A stretch of 64,000 nt of DNA from an uncultured Christensenella sp. (GCA_910587015.1 CAJUME010000010.1:1-64000), one strand, 5' to 3'; shown: positions 23,840 through 32,576, numbered from the stretch's first letter. Notes: generated by a model from the sequence alone, not told the origin. Made by a program: numbers and translations.

Positions 23840-23906
23840 CAAAAAAGCATAAAAAATTAAATTTATATTGCACGGCTGCGGCTGCCGCACTGCAAGGCTT
23901 GCGTAT

Positions 23907-23936
23907 TTGACTGTGTTATAGCTTTAATGATATAAT
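23907..23936 (+). promoter_or_regulatory. leaderless promoter of the GNAT gene
   Basis: TTGACT (23907-23912), 18-base spacer, TATAAT (23931-23936); only six bases separate the -10 from the ATG, so transcription should start at the start codon. Confidence 0.65.
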
Positions 23937-23942
23937 TAAGGC

Positions 23943-24965
23943 ATGGCAGTAAAAAGATTTGTTGAGCACGATAAGCTTAGCATTATGCGGTTGAACGGCG
24001 AAAATTTTGATAAAAACAGTCTGGACAGCTTTGTCGTAAGGCAAAGGGTTACGCAGTGCTGGCGGAAAATAAACGGAAAATACGCGCTTGCACCCGTTGA
24101 TTATATCGAAGAATGGAGCTTGACGGAGCGCCAAAATAAGGCGCAAAGGGTTGTTGAGGCGGTAAAAAACGGCTCGGCGGCGTTTGCGGCGGTTGAAAAC
24201 GGAGAAATTATCGGGTTTGCGCTTTTGATAAATGAGCTGTTCGGAAAAAGCAGGCAATATATGGAGCTGGCGGAGCTTTACGTTGCCGAGCCTTGCCGCA
24301 GACGGGGCACGGGCAGGCTTCTGTTTGAAAAGGTCTGCGAGGCGGCAAAAAAGGCGGGCGCGGAAAAGCTGTATATATCCGCTCATTCCGCTAAGGAAAG
24401 CATTGCCGCATACACAAAATACGGCTGTGTTTTTGCGGAGGAGCCGTCCTGCGCCCGCGTTGAAAAGGAGCCGTTCGATTTGCAGCTGGAATACGATTTG
24501 CGTTTGCGTATTTACGGGGCGGACGACAAGCGCAAATTTATGGATTTGCTGCTGCTTGCGGACGAGCAAGCGGATATGGTTGAGCGCTATCTGCACAAGG
24601 GCACAATGTTTGTTTTGGACGAGTGCGGCGTTAAGGGGGAAATTATTGTAACCAACGAGGGAAACGGCGTGCTGGAAATTAAAAGCCTTGCGATTTTGCC
24701 CGAATTCCGGCGGCGCGGCTACGGAAGGGCGCTTATAGAATTTATCTGCGAAAGGTACAAGGACGGCTTTGATACGGTTCAGGTCGGCACGGGCGACAGC
24801 CCTTTGACAATTCCGTTTTATATAAGCTGCGGGTTTACCCCCTCGCACACGGTGAAGGATTTTTTCACTAAAAATTACGACCACCCCATTATAGAGGCGG
24901 GCGTAATTTTGAGGGACATGATATATCTGACAAGGAAATTACATACGACCAAATATTTACAGTAA
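23943..24965 (+). CDS. tandem GNAT acetyltransferase
   Basis: 340 aa with two GNAT domains: first about 70-165 (ELYVAEPCRRRGTGRLLFEK, the acetyl-CoA loop), second about 215-320 (LAILPEFRRRGYGRALIEF, with FYISCGF). The second half, ending VILRDMIYLTRKL, resembles a stand-alone GNAT family, so this is a fusion. Substrate unknown. No ribosome binding site precedes the ATG; the promoter position implies a leaderless message. Confidence 0.78.
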   Translation: MAVKRFVEHDKLSIMRLNGENFDKNSLDSFVVRQRVTQCWRKINGKYALAPVDYIEEWSLTERQNKAQRVVEAVKNGSAAFAAVENGEIIGFALLINELFGKSRQYMELAELYVAEPCRRRGTGRLLFEKVCEAAKKAGAEKLYISAHSAKESIAAYTKYGCVFAEEPSCARVEKEPFDLQLEYDLRLRIYGADDKRKFMDLLLLADEQADMVERYLHKGTMFVLDECGVKGEIIVTNEGNGVLEIKSLAILPEFRRRGYGRALIEFICERYKDGFDTVQVGTGDSPLTIPFYISCGFTPSHTVKDFFTKNYDHPIIEAGVILRDMIYLTRKLHTTKYLQ

Positions 24966-25028
24966 TAAACGACCGACCTCCGCACATACTGATTGCAGAC
25001 GAAAGTCTTTTACAGGAAGGAGAAAAAG

Positions 25029-25220
25029 GTGGAAAAGTTTATCATCGGCCTTGCCGTAGGTATGGCGGGCGGCGCGTTGCTTGTTGCAAATAACTGCAAG
25101 CTTTTGAATCTTGTCAAGAAAAATCAGGAAGACATTATGAACAAGGCAGAAAAGTATATTGACAGCAAGCTTGAAGCGCTTGAAAACGCAGGCGAACAGT
25201 CTGCTTCACAGTCCGAGTAA
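25029..25220 (+). CDS. small membrane-associated protein
   Basis: 63 aa from GTG 25029 behind AAGGAG (the ATG at 24993 has no site). One hydrophobic helix with GMAGGALLVANN near the N-terminus, then a charged helix (KAEKYIDSKLEALENAGEQ). Function unknown; precedes ruvX. Confidence 0.5.
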   Translation: MEKFIIGLAVGMAGGALLVANNCKLLNLVKKNQEDIMNKAEKYIDSKLEALENAGEQSASQSE

Positions 25221-25270
25221 TTCGGAAGAATATTGCCGCGGCGCGTCCGCGGCAATTTACTTTGAAACGC

Positions 25271-25299
25271 TTGTAAAAGCCGCGCGGCTGTGATATAAT
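25271..25299 (+). promoter_or_regulatory. leaderless promoter of ruvX
   Basis: TTGTAA (25271-25276), 17-base spacer, TATAAT (25294-25299). The start site falls on the ATG at 25306. Confidence 0.65.
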
Positions 25300-25305
25300 A
25301 TGCGT

Positions 25306-25731
25306 ATGGAAAGATACATCGCTTTCGATATAGGCGATAAAAGAATAGGCGTTGCCATATCCGACCCGTTCAACACCTACGCGCTGCCCTCGGAAACCTA
25401 TTTCCGTCAGGGCTTTGACAAGGACGTTGCCGCGATTGCCTTGCTTGCAAGGCAAAAGGGCGCAACGGCGATTATTTGCGGACTGCCCGTAAATTTTGAC
25501 GGTACAGAGGCGTTGCAGACGGCAAAAGCCAGACGCTTTATAGAGGCGTTGAAGGCGCAGACAAGCTTGCCCGTAATTTGCGAGGACGAGCGGTTCACCA
25601 CCAAAATGGCGCACGAAACGCTGATTAGCGAGGGAATGCGGCGCGAAAAGCGGAAAATGTACGTTGACGCGCTTGCCGCCGCGAATATTTTAGACGGGTA
25701 TCTTGCTAAAATCAATAAAAAAGGAGAATAA
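25306..25731 (+). CDS. ruvX: RuvX/YqgF putative Holliday junction resolvase
   Basis: 141 aa. RNase H-like YIAFDIGDKRIGVAISDPF (3-21), ICGLPVNFDG, and DERFTT...DALAAANIL contain the catalytic acidic residues of YqgF, implicated in pre-16S rRNA processing. ATG 25306 preferred over 25300 because the -10 TATAAT ends at 25299, which would start transcription at 25306 (leaderless). Followed two bases later by the DUF1292 gene, the usual pairing in Bacillota. Confidence 0.88.
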   Translation: MERYIAFDIGDKRIGVAISDPFNTYALPSETYFRQGFDKDVAAIALLARQKGATAIICGLPVNFDGTEALQTAKARRFIEALKAQTSLPVICEDERFTTKMAHETLISEGMRREKRKMYVDALAAANILDGYLAKINKKGE

Positions 25732-25733
25732 CT

Positions 25734-26045
25734 GTGAGCAAAGAAAACCTTAACGCGCTCGAAGAATTCGACGAGGATGCGGCGGAGATTATAGAGCTTA
25801 TCGACGATGATGGAAACGAGCTGAAATTTAAGATTTTAGACGTTGTAAAATACAAGGGGGAAAAATACGCGCTGTTGCTTGCCGCCGAGCCCGACGACGA
25901 GTTTACCGAAAACGACGTGGTTATTTTCCGTCTGAACGAAGCCGAGGAGGCGTTGGAGCCCGTTGAGGACGACAAGCTGCTGGACGAGGTGTTCGAGTAT
26001 TTTATGAACGAGGACGACGGCGACGAAGCCGAAGAAGTAAACTGA
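25734..26045 (+). CDS. yrzB: DUF1292 (YrzB-like) protein
   Basis: 103 aa, GTG start with AAAGGAGAA upstream. Acidic; core IIELIDDDGNELKFKILDVV and YALLLAAEPDDE matches DUF1292. Conserved neighbour of ruvX in Bacillota; role unknown. Confidence 0.85.
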   Translation: MSKENLNALEEFDEDAAEIIELIDDDGNELKFKILDVVKYKGEKYALLLAAEPDDEFTENDVVIFRLNEAEEALEPVEDDKLLDEVFEYFMNEDDGDEAEEVN

Positions 26046-26062
26046 TTTATTGTTAAAATATA

Positions 26063-26093
26063 ACCCCCGCCGCGCATTTTGCGCGGCGGGGGT
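26063..26093 (+). terminator. terminator of the ruvX operon
   Basis: 13-bp GC-rich stem ACCCCCGCCGCGC / GCGCGGCGGGGGT with a 5-base loop; T-rich tail. Confidence 0.8.
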
Positions 26094-26099
26094 ATTATT

Positions 26100-26906
26100 T
26101 TATTTGCAGTACATTTTATAAATTATGTAGTTTATAAGTCTTACGGGCAACAGCCTTGATAAAAACACTTCAAGCTTGGAAATGCCGCCCACCGAAACCC
26201 TTAACGGCGGGTTTTTGTGGCGGGCGACCTTGTAAACCACCCTTGCAACGAGCTGCGGGCTTTTGCCGCGCCGCTCGTCCCGAGCCATTTTTTCAACCGA
26301 TTTTATTGCGCGCGAATTTGTGCCCTCGCACAGCCTTGCTTCCGTAAAGCCCGTTTTTGTGTCGTTGGGAAGCACCGCGCACACCTTTATATTATACGGC
26401 TTTAATTCGTTTGCTATCGCGCGCGAAAACACCTCTACCCCCGCTTTGGTCGCCGAATACATCGCCTGATACGGCAGAGGCATAATTCCGCCCACGGACG
26501 AAATATTGATTATTTTTGCGCCCTCCGGATTGACGTGCGAACCGCCTTTTGCGCAGTTGCCCCGCATATATGGCACGGTTTTGGAGCAAAGCACGCACAA
26601 AGCTGTTAAATTTACGCCGACTATTTTGTCTATGCTTTCCGGCGAGGCCTCTTCAATCGCGCCCGCAATTCCCATACCTGCGTTGTTTACAAGCACGTCT
26701 ATATGCCCCTCGCGGGTGTAAATTTCCTTTAAAATACGGTCGATTGCGGCGTAATCGCACACGTCCGCGGAAAAGCATTCAAAATCCGTACCCGAATACG
26801 GCCTTCTTGCAATGCCGTAAACCTTATAGCCCTTGGATATAAGCAGCTTGGCGCATGCAAGCCCTATGCCGCTTGTTGCGCCCGTTATAACAGCGATTTT
26901 TTGCAT
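26100..26906 (-). CDS. short-chain dehydrogenase/reductase
   Basis: 268 aa from MQKIAVITGATSGIG at 26906, the canonical Rossmann start; an ATG at 26960 would add 18 unusual residues but lies only a few bases after a predicted start site (promoter 26972-27001). NNAG, the catalytic S-x-Y-x3-K (SSVG...YSATKAG) and cofactor motif TGATSGIG are all present. Substrate unknown; classical SDR of the ketoreductase type. Confidence 0.85.
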   Translation of the reverse strand: MQKIAVITGATSGIGLACAKLLISKGYKVYGIARRPYSGTDFECFSADVCDYAAIDRILKEIYTREGHIDVLVNNAGMGIAGAIEEASPESIDKIVGVNLTALCVLCSKTVPYMRGNCAKGGSHVNPEGAKIINISSVGGIMPLPYQAMYSATKAGVEVFSRAIANELKPYNIKVCAVLPNDTKTGFTEARLCEGTNSRAIKSVEKMARDERRGKSPQLVARVVYKVARHKNPPLRVSVGGISKLEVFLSRLLPVRLINYIIYKMYCK

Positions 26907-27013
26907 GGTTAATACAATTACCCCCGTAATATGGCTGACCTTTGCATATTTGCCGACCATTTACGCCGATTATTATATAACCTTACGCATGCGTTTGTCA
27001 ATAAAGCAAATTG

Positions 27014-27616
27014 TCAGCCCTGCAAATTTTTTATCTGCAATCTTAAAAGAGAATTTTCGTCCGTAATCCTTTTAAGAAGGGTTGTAAGGCGCTTGTTCTC
27101 TTCCTTTAACGAGGCGGCAAGCCTGTCGTAAAGTCCGTTTATCTCCTCCTCTATGCGGGCGCGCGCCTCGTCCGCGCCGCTTTTAAGCCCGCACTCGCGC
27201 ATGAGCCGCTCTATACGCTCCGGCTGTTTTGCGGCGACGTTGCGGTACTTGTTCTGATAGCGCAGCATAAGCTTGTCGTCGCCCTTTGACAGATTTAAAA
27301 CCGCCCTGCGCACGGATATGCCCTTGCTCTTCTGGATTAAAATTTCCTTTAAAATTTTGTCTGTTTCCACCTCGGAAAAGGGTATAATTTTGCCCGCTTT
27401 AAGCTCGGTGCCCTGCAAGAGCGAGCGCACGCGGCTGTCGCCCGTACAGCGCAGAAGCGCGTAATAGTAATTTCTTACGCTGCCCTTGGCTCTGCCCGTT
27501 TTTTTTGCGTATGAGGCAAACAGCCCCGAAAGCGATTTGCCGCTTTTTTTGCCCGTGCTGACATAGTCCACAAGTCTTTTTGCTTCTTCTTCCGTATAGC
27601 CGTTTATTTTATTCAT
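27014..27616 (-). CDS. HTH/coiled-coil protein of unknown function
   Basis: 200 aa. N-terminal Myb/RsfA-like helical region (LFASYAKKTGRAKGSVRNYYY) and a C-terminal coiled coil (LYDRLAASLKEENKRLTTLL, then LLRLQIKNL). Arg/Lys-rich middle. Possibly a DNA-binding regulator; family not recognised with certainty. Confidence 0.55.
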   Translation of the reverse strand: MNKINGYTEEEAKRLVDYVSTGKKSGKSLSGLFASYAKKTGRAKGSVRNYYYALLRCTGDSRVRSLLQGTELKAGKIIPFSEVETDKILKEILIQKSKGISVRRAVLNLSKGDDKLMLRYQNKYRNVAAKQPERIERLMRECGLKSGADEARARIEEEINGLYDRLAASLKEENKRLTTLLKRITDENSLLRLQIKNLQG

Positions 27617-27704
27617 AAATTATGTCCTCCGCTTTATTTGTTGACATAATTTTTACAGATAATACATTAAATAATAAAAAGCGTTTATTGCGTGCGGGGC
27701 GGTT

Positions 27705-28631
27705 ATGAGGGTTTATTTTTTGTCGTACAAGCCCGCCATATTGAAGCTGAACGGGCTTTATGTGGGCGGGATAGATTTATTTGAAAGGCATATCGAGCTG
27801 GAAATTTCCGACAGCGTGCTTGCGGAGATTGTGCCCGGTGAAAATTTGCAGCCCGTGAACTTTTTTATAAACGAGCAGCTGTTGTTTTGCCCGCCCGAGT
27901 TTATGGACGTGTATTTAATGGAAAACGAGGCGCTTATTTATATCCGCGAATACGGCTGCAAGGACGCGAGAATTTCCGTCATTGCGCAGACACGCTTTTG
28001 CGGCAGCCTTATAACCGTGTTCTCGCAGAACGGGTGCAACCTGTCGGTAGACGGCGCGGACTGCTCGCCATCGCCCCTGCCTGCGAGGTTTGCAAATGCA
28101 AGGTTTGAAGAGAAAATGCTGTGCGGGTATCCCGTGCTTGCAATTTGGGGCGGGAATATGCTGTGTTTACTGTCCGACAAGGGCAAAAAAATATTTATGA
28201 ACGAGGTGGAAAATGCCGACTTCGGCGACAGCCTGAAAATTACCGCCGCATTCGAAACGTGCACCTCCGCAAAGGCGGTATGCACCTACGGTTACAACGG
28301 CGAGGCGCTTACGCTGACCGCGAGCAAGACGGTTGAAACGCGGCCGCCCGAAAAAAACATACTGCACTTTGCTTTTTTCGAGAGCGTGCTGACGTGCGGG
28401 GATTATGCCGGATACCTTGACGGCGAGCTGCGGAAAAAGGCGGACGTTTTAAAGCAGTATCTGGGCGAATACATAGGCGTGACGGTGCCGACCGAAAAAT
28501 TTTACGCCGAGCACGGCGACATACGCGCGGCGGGGCTGGTGTATCCCAAGGAGCAAAATCTGTTCGAGGTAAAGTATTACGCCGTGGAGATTACCGACGG
28601 CAAAATAAGCAACGTTTTCCCCGTGGAATAG
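27705..28631 (+). CDS. conserved-looking cytosolic protein, unknown
   Basis: 308 aa, beta-rich, without signal peptide or transmembrane helix. The N-terminal part (YKPAILKLNGLYVGGID) resembles carbohydrate- or cell-surface-related scaffolds, but I recognise no family. Own transcription unit opposite the 27616 gene; ends at a shared terminator 28666-28697. Confidence 0.6.
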   Translation: MRVYFLSYKPAILKLNGLYVGGIDLFERHIELEISDSVLAEIVPGENLQPVNFFINEQLLFCPPEFMDVYLMENEALIYIREYGCKDARISVIAQTRFCGSLITVFSQNGCNLSVDGADCSPSPLPARFANARFEEKMLCGYPVLAIWGGNMLCLLSDKGKKIFMNEVENADFGDSLKITAAFETCTSAKAVCTYGYNGEALTLTASKTVETRPPEKNILHFAFFESVLTCGDYAGYLDGELRKKADVLKQYLGEYIGVTVPTEKFYAEHGDIRAAGLVYPKEQNLFEVKYYAVEITDGKISNVFPVE

Positions 28632-28665
28632 CGGTAAATACGGCATATTCGGGGGGATAGCATAG

Positions 28666-28697
28666 CGGCGCGGAGCTTTTGTATAAGCTCCGCGCCG
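28666..28697. terminator. bidirectional terminator
   Basis: CGGCGCGGAGCTT / AAGCTCCGCGCCG, 13-bp stem with a 6-base loop, T-runs on both sides; shared by the convergent 27705 and 30801 genes. Confidence 0.8.
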
Positions 28698-28725
28698 AAT
28701 TTTTACATATTGAATTTTGACGTAA

Positions 28726-30801
28726 TCAGCGGGAACGCGAGCCGCCGCCACCGCCGCCTCCGCCGGAGGAGCCGCCGCGACCACCGCCGCCTCCGCCGCC
28801 GCTACCCGAGGAACGAGGCGCGCCGAGCATACTGCTGTAAACAATGCACCTTGTAACCCAATGCACGTTGATATTATCCTCCAACACCTTAGGCATATTG
28901 ATATTTTTGAGCGCGGCAAACCTTTTTTGAACCTTGTCGCTTATGCCCATTATCATGCACCACGGCAGAATTTCCGAAAAATAGTCGGGGTTTTCGTCAA
29001 ACAGCAGCTCTATACGCGAGAGCTCGGCAGTGAGCAAAAACCGCTTGAAGCCGAGGATTTTGCCGTAGGTTTTGTTTGCGTCCTCCGTTCTTTTGCCGAC
29101 AAAGGCGGGCAGGATAAACGAGCAAACGAAGTATATTGCGGGGGCAATGTACAAAATGCATGCGTAGTCGTACAGCGGCATACCGAACTGTGCGACGAAA
29201 GCGCCGTAAGGCATTGCATAGAATGCGACGGGGAAAATGAGGATAAGCGCGTTTGCAAGCGACGGGCCTGTGCTGAAAAACATTGTGCCCGCGAACGTGC
29301 CCGCGGCAAGGAAGATAAGGAAAAACAGCGGGAAGAAGGTTGAGGCGATTATACTGCTGTATACCATAATAGCCGCCGAGGGAACAAGACCGAGAAAGGC
29401 GATAAGCCTGCGCACGCCGCTGACGGGGACGGTGATTTTATTTAATTTGACAGACGAGGCAAGCGACTGCGTTGCATTGTAAAGCTTGCGCTGACTGCTT
29501 GACCTGCCGCGCTTGAACACCGCGGTTGCAAACACCTCGTCGCTGCCGCCGATGCCCGAAAACAGAGTATTGAAGTACTCGCGCTCTGCCGAGCTGTCGA
29601 AATATTTTTTGCCCGACAATAAAACCTTTTCCGCAACGTCGTCGCTGTGGCTCACGCTTTCGGGAAGCTGATAATTTTTGTCGAAGTCGGTATTTCTGCG
29701 CAGAATGAGGTTGCTTGAACCGTCCTTGGTTATGGTGATAAGCCCCATATCCGCCCATTTGAGGATAAGCGCGGCGGCGTCCTGAGTTTTGACCGCCTTG
29801 TGCCAGATTGCGGAAAATTCCATAACCGAAACGCCCTCCGGCGGGTAGAACTCTACCGTTTCCACTGGCTTTTGCGGTAAATTTTTTACGAAAAGCACGA
29901 CTGCCGCGATTGTTGCCGCGACTGCGAGCGCAGCAAACGCCCAGTAATACCAATACATGGTTATGCCGCCCGTAAAGGTGCCCTTGGGCAGAATGACCTG
30001 AACGGTTAAGCCGCTTGTAAGTCTTGCAGTTTCAACCTCTACTATATTTCCGTTGACCGAAAGCCTTTCAAGCTCGGAGGGCGTCCAGCTGTACTTGCCC
30101 ATGCGCGCGGTTACATCGCCGCTGTCAAGCGCAACGCCCTCGGGGAAGGTGAGCTTTGCGGAAAAGCTTTCCGTGCGGTTCATTGCATAGCCGAAAACAT
30201 CGTACGTCAAATCGTCGAAGGCGGAAACGCGGTCATCGCCCATATCGTACTTATATTTAAGCACGAAGGAATACGGGCGGTTGGGCTGGAGCGTGGAGCC
30301 GTCCGTCTTCTTCATTTCGATAGAATAGAAATCCGACAGATACATTTCGTCGCCGGAGGGAAGAATGTGCCAGTCGCACTCGCCGCCATCGAGCGTGGCG
30401 GAAATATCCGAAATTTTGGCGAAATAGCTTTTGCCGCTGATTTTTTTGCCGTTGACATAGCGCGTGGTTTTGCTTTGGCGCTGAATGTCGCGGATAAGGC
30501 TTGTTTTGCCGGTACGCGACCAGCGTGCGACAAGCGTTTCGGTTACTTCAAGCGTTTTGTCGCTGTTTATTGTAGCCTCGAACCGAACGCTGTCAAAGCT
30601 GAAAACCGTTTGCTCCCAATCGTCCACTGGCACTGCCGTGCTTGCAGCCGACGCGGCGTTTGCAGTTGGCGTATTGCTTGCGGTTGGCGTATTGCTTGCG
30701 CCGAAAAGCCCGCCGAGGGCGCACACCGCCGCCACGGCAAGGCACAGCGCCGCGCAGACAAAGGCCGACAGCGCAAAAATGCTGTTTTTTCTGTTTTTCA
30801 T
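28726..30801 (-). CDS. DUF2207 membrane protein with glycine-rich tail
   Basis: 691 aa. N-terminal signal-like helix (about 8-30), an extracellular DUF2207 domain (FDSVRFEATINSDKTLEVTE...LIRDIQRQ, about 70-290), transmembrane helix near 300-320, a cytosolic block, and more helices near 480-570. The C-terminus is a run of glycines mixed with S/R (about 660-691), typical of YciQ-like proteins. Function unknown, probably envelope-related. Follows the DtxR-like gene by 12 bp, so possibly metal-regulated. Confidence 0.8.
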   Translation of the reverse strand: MKNRKNSIFALSAFVCAALCLAVAAVCALGGLFGASNTPTASNTPTANAASAASTAVPVDDWEQTVFSFDSVRFEATINSDKTLEVTETLVARWSRTGKTSLIRDIQRQSKTTRYVNGKKISGKSYFAKISDISATLDGGECDWHILPSGDEMYLSDFYSIEMKKTDGSTLQPNRPYSFVLKYKYDMGDDRVSAFDDLTYDVFGYAMNRTESFSAKLTFPEGVALDSGDVTARMGKYSWTPSELERLSVNGNIVEVETARLTSGLTVQVILPKGTFTGGITMYWYYWAFAALAVAATIAAVVLFVKNLPQKPVETVEFYPPEGVSVMEFSAIWHKAVKTQDAAALILKWADMGLITITKDGSSNLILRRNTDFDKNYQLPESVSHSDDVAEKVLLSGKKYFDSSAEREYFNTLFSGIGGSDEVFATAVFKRGRSSSQRKLYNATQSLASSVKLNKITVPVSGVRRLIAFLGLVPSAAIMVYSSIIASTFFPLFFLIFLAAGTFAGTMFFSTGPSLANALILIFPVAFYAMPYGAFVAQFGMPLYDYACILYIAPAIYFVCSFILPAFVGKRTEDANKTYGKILGFKRFLLTAELSRIELLFDENPDYFSEILPWCMIMGISDKVQKRFAALKNINMPKVLEDNINVHWVTRCIVYSSMLGAPRSSGSGGGGGGGRGGSSGGGGGGGGSRSR

Positions 30802-30813
30802 AAAGCTCTCCCG

Positions 30814-31173
30814 TTAGCCTTTCACATATTTTTTCATCATTTGATAGGTCGCCTCTGAAATGCAATGCTCCATTTCGCAGGCGTCGGAGTCGGCGTCGAG
30901 CGCGTTTACGCCGTGCATTTTAAGGAAATCGCGGATTATGCAGTGGCGGGCGTACACCCTTTCCGCATAGTCGCGCCCCGCGGCGGTAAGAAAAAGGTGC
31001 AGCCCGTCGCATTCTATAAATCCGCTTTCCGTAAGGGCTTTTACCGCCTTTTGCACGGCGGGCTGGGACACGCCGATTTTACGCGCAACCTCTACCCTGT
31101 GCACAAATTCGCTTTGCTGCGAAAGCAATAAAATACATTCGAGATAATCTTCCGCTGAACGGTTGGTTTTCAT
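30814..31173 (-). CDS. DtxR/MntR-family metal-dependent regulator
   Basis: 119 aa from ATG 31173. Winged HTH (SAEDYLECILLLSQQ...VARKIGVSQPAVQKAVKALTESG) and metal-binding helices (CEMEHCISE, HCIIRDFLKM) match DtxR/IdeR repressors sensing Fe2+ or Mn2+. It is short: the SH3-like third domain is absent, as in MntR. The promoter places the transcript start on the ATG (leaderless). Heads an operon with DUF2207. Confidence 0.85.
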   Translation of the reverse strand: MKTNRSAEDYLECILLLSQQSEFVHRVEVARKIGVSQPAVQKAVKALTESGFIECDGLHLFLTAAGRDYAERVYARHCIIRDFLKMHGVNALDADSDACEMEHCISEATYQMMKKYVKG

Positions 31174-31180
31174 ACAAAAT

Positions 31181-31209
31181 ATTATAATACAAATTAATTT
31201 ATGTGTCAA
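31181..31209 (-). promoter_or_regulatory. perfect-consensus leaderless promoter of the DtxR-like gene
   Basis: TTGACA (31204-31209), 17-base spacer, TATAAT (31181-31186); seven bases to the ATG. The spacer contains an AAATTAATTT palindrome, a possible self-operator. Confidence 0.75.
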
Positions 31210-31232
31210 CTTATAAAAATTTTGTCAAAGCC

Positions 31233-31262
31233 TTGACAAAAAACGACATACGGGCATATAAT
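31233..31262 (+). promoter_or_regulatory. promoter of the DUF975 gene
   Basis: TTGACA (31233-31238), 18-base spacer, TATAAT (31257-31262), divergent from the DtxR-like promoter. Confidence 0.7.
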
Positions 31263-31318
31263 AACGGCGTTAAGGCGTACATATTATTGTGCGCGCAATT
31301 TAAAGGAGAGTTGAAAAA

Positions 31319-31951
31319 ATGTTGAAGGCAAGAGATTTCAGAAAACAGGCATGGAATTCGCTGAACGGACTTTGGGGAACCATGGCGCTTGTTACGTTGG
31401 TTTTTGTTGCGATAATGAGCCTGAGCGGCGGAATACCGTTCGGCTTTTATATCATAGGCGGACCGCTGACGCTGGGCGCAACGCAGATATATATGAGCAT
31501 TATAAGAAAGAACCGCAAGCCCGAGATAGGACAGCTTTTTGACGGGTTTAACAACTTCGGCAGCTCGCTGATACTTATGCTGTTAAATCAGCTGTTGATT
31601 TTTTTGTGGACGCTGCTGCTTATTATCCCCGGCATTATCAAGTCGTATTCGTACAGCATGAGCTATTACGTGCTTGCGGATAACCCCGCAATGTCGCCCA
31701 ACGATGCAAGAAAAAAGTCTATGGAGCTGATGAAGGGCAACAAATGGCGTTTGTTCTGCCTTGATTTCAGCTTTATCGGCTGGGAGCTTTTGACGATTAT
31801 AACGTTTGGCATTGCGTCCTTCTGGGTTACGCCGTACAAGGAAGCGGCTTACGCGGCATTCTATCAGAATTTGTTGGTTGAGCAGGGACTTGTAACGCCC
31901 GAGGCGCCCGCAGATGAAGCATACGAGGACACTGCGGCAAGCGAAATTTAA
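31319..31951 (+). CDS. DUF975-family integral membrane protein
   Basis: 210 aa, four to five transmembrane helices. DUF975 features: RDFRKQAWNSL near the start, IPGIIKSYSYSMSYYVLADNP, and the C-terminal WVTPYKEAAYAAFYQ. Common in gut Clostridia; role unknown, perhaps envelope stress. RBS AAAGGAGAG. Confidence 0.85.
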   Translation: MLKARDFRKQAWNSLNGLWGTMALVTLVFVAIMSLSGGIPFGFYIIGGPLTLGATQIYMSIIRKNRKPEIGQLFDGFNNFGSSLILMLLNQLLIFLWTLLLIIPGIIKSYSYSMSYYVLADNPAMSPNDARKKSMELMKGNKWRLFCLDFSFIGWELLTIITFGIASFWVTPYKEAAYAAFYQNLLVEQGLVTPEAPADEAYEDTAASEI

Positions 31952-31972
31952 ATTTTGTTGATAAGTATTTTA

Positions 31973-32008
31973 AAAGCCGCCGCACGGCAATTGCCGTGCG
32001 GCGGCTTT
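31973..32008. terminator. strong bidirectional terminator
   Basis: An 18-bp perfect inverted repeat AAAGCCGCCGCACGGCAA / TTGCCGTGCGGCGGCTTT between the convergent 31951 and 32236 genes. Confidence 0.75.
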
Positions 32009-32020
32009 ATTGTTTGCGGC

Positions 32021-32236
32021 TTAGCTTAACCCGTTGAGGACGATATTTATGCCGACCTTAACGCCCTCCTCGTAGTCTGCATTGCTAAGCATATCGTTAA
32101 GCCCGAAAAGCTTATCAAGCACCTCTTCGAATAAATTTAACTGCTCTTGGGTAAGCGTTGCAGTAAACTGCCCGTAGCTTTTAAGCGCGCTTTGCTGCAT
32201 TTGTTTATATTCTTCCGTTTCCGTTACCGATTGCAT
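32021..32236 (-). CDS. small helical protein of an XRE module (DUF6809-like), copy 1
   Basis: 71 aa from ATG 32236 behind AGAGGT; 21 extra residues of the open frame are upstream of the promoter. LTQEQLNLFEEVLDKLFGLNDML followed by EEGVKVGINIVL is closely similar to the 52090 gene and matches the pattern of DUF6809 proteins. Divergent from the XRE gene at 32320 with a shared operator. Function unknown. Confidence 0.65.
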   Translation of the reverse strand: MQSVTETEEYKQMQQSALKSYGQFTATLTQEQLNLFEEVLDKLFGLNDMLSNADYEEGVKVGINIVLNGLS

Positions 32237-32254
32237 AATTTTTACCTCTATATA

Positions 32255-32283
32255 ATAATATCCTACAAAAATTAGGAAGTCAA
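32255..32283 (-). promoter_or_regulatory. operator-in-spacer promoter, module 1
   Basis: TTGACT (32278-32283) and TATTAT (32255-32260) flank a 17-base spacer that is itself the palindrome TCCTA-N7-TAGGA (32261-32277). A half-site TAGGA follows at 32291-32295. Confidence 0.75.
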
Positions 32284-32319
32284 CAAAATATAGGAACATT
32301 ATTATAGAATTTAATTATT

Positions 32320-32529
32320 ATGAAGGATAATTATCTTGGGCAGACAATAAAAGCGCTGAGGAAAGAGCAGGGCTTATCGCAAAGAAGGCTTGGCGAGCTG
32401 ATTGGGTTCAGCAATCAGACGGTAAGCTTTTGGGAAAGCGGAAGAATGGAGCCGAATGCCGACACCTTGGTTAAGCTTGCAAAATATTTCAATGTATCAA
32501 CCGATTATCTGCTTGGCTTGGAAGATTAA
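32320..32529 (+). CDS. XRE-family regulator, module 1
   Basis: 69 aa. LGQTIKALRKEQGLSQRRLGELIGFSNQTVSFWESG is a textbook Cro/CI helix-turn-helix; ends STDYLLGLED, as in the 51817 protein. No ribosome binding site is evident before the ATG. Predicted repressor of the operator at 32261-32277. Confidence 0.85.
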   Translation: MKDNYLGQTIKALRKEQGLSQRRLGELIGFSNQTVSFWESGRMEPNADTLVKLAKYFNVSTDYLLGLED

Positions 32530-32541
32530 ATAAAAAAATAT

Positions 32542-32576
32542 CCCGCCCCGAACGGCGTTGCGCCGTTCGGGGCGGG
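32542..32576. terminator. terminator of the rplJ-rplL unit (bidirectional)
   Basis: 16-bp stem CCCGCCCCGAACGGCG / CGCCGTTCGGGGCGGG with a 3-base loop; U-run on the minus strand ends the ribosomal operon. Confidence 0.85.

Noticed and set aside
23916..24884. 322-aa minus-strand frame opposite the GNAT gene
   Set aside because: Basic, Arg/Pro/Phe-rich shadow translation; the plus-strand gene has intact GNAT motifs and a promoter.
28726..28812. Glycine-run coding region as a tandem repeat artefact
   Set aside because: Gly-rich tails are normal in DUF2207 proteins and the frame stays open to a proper stop.
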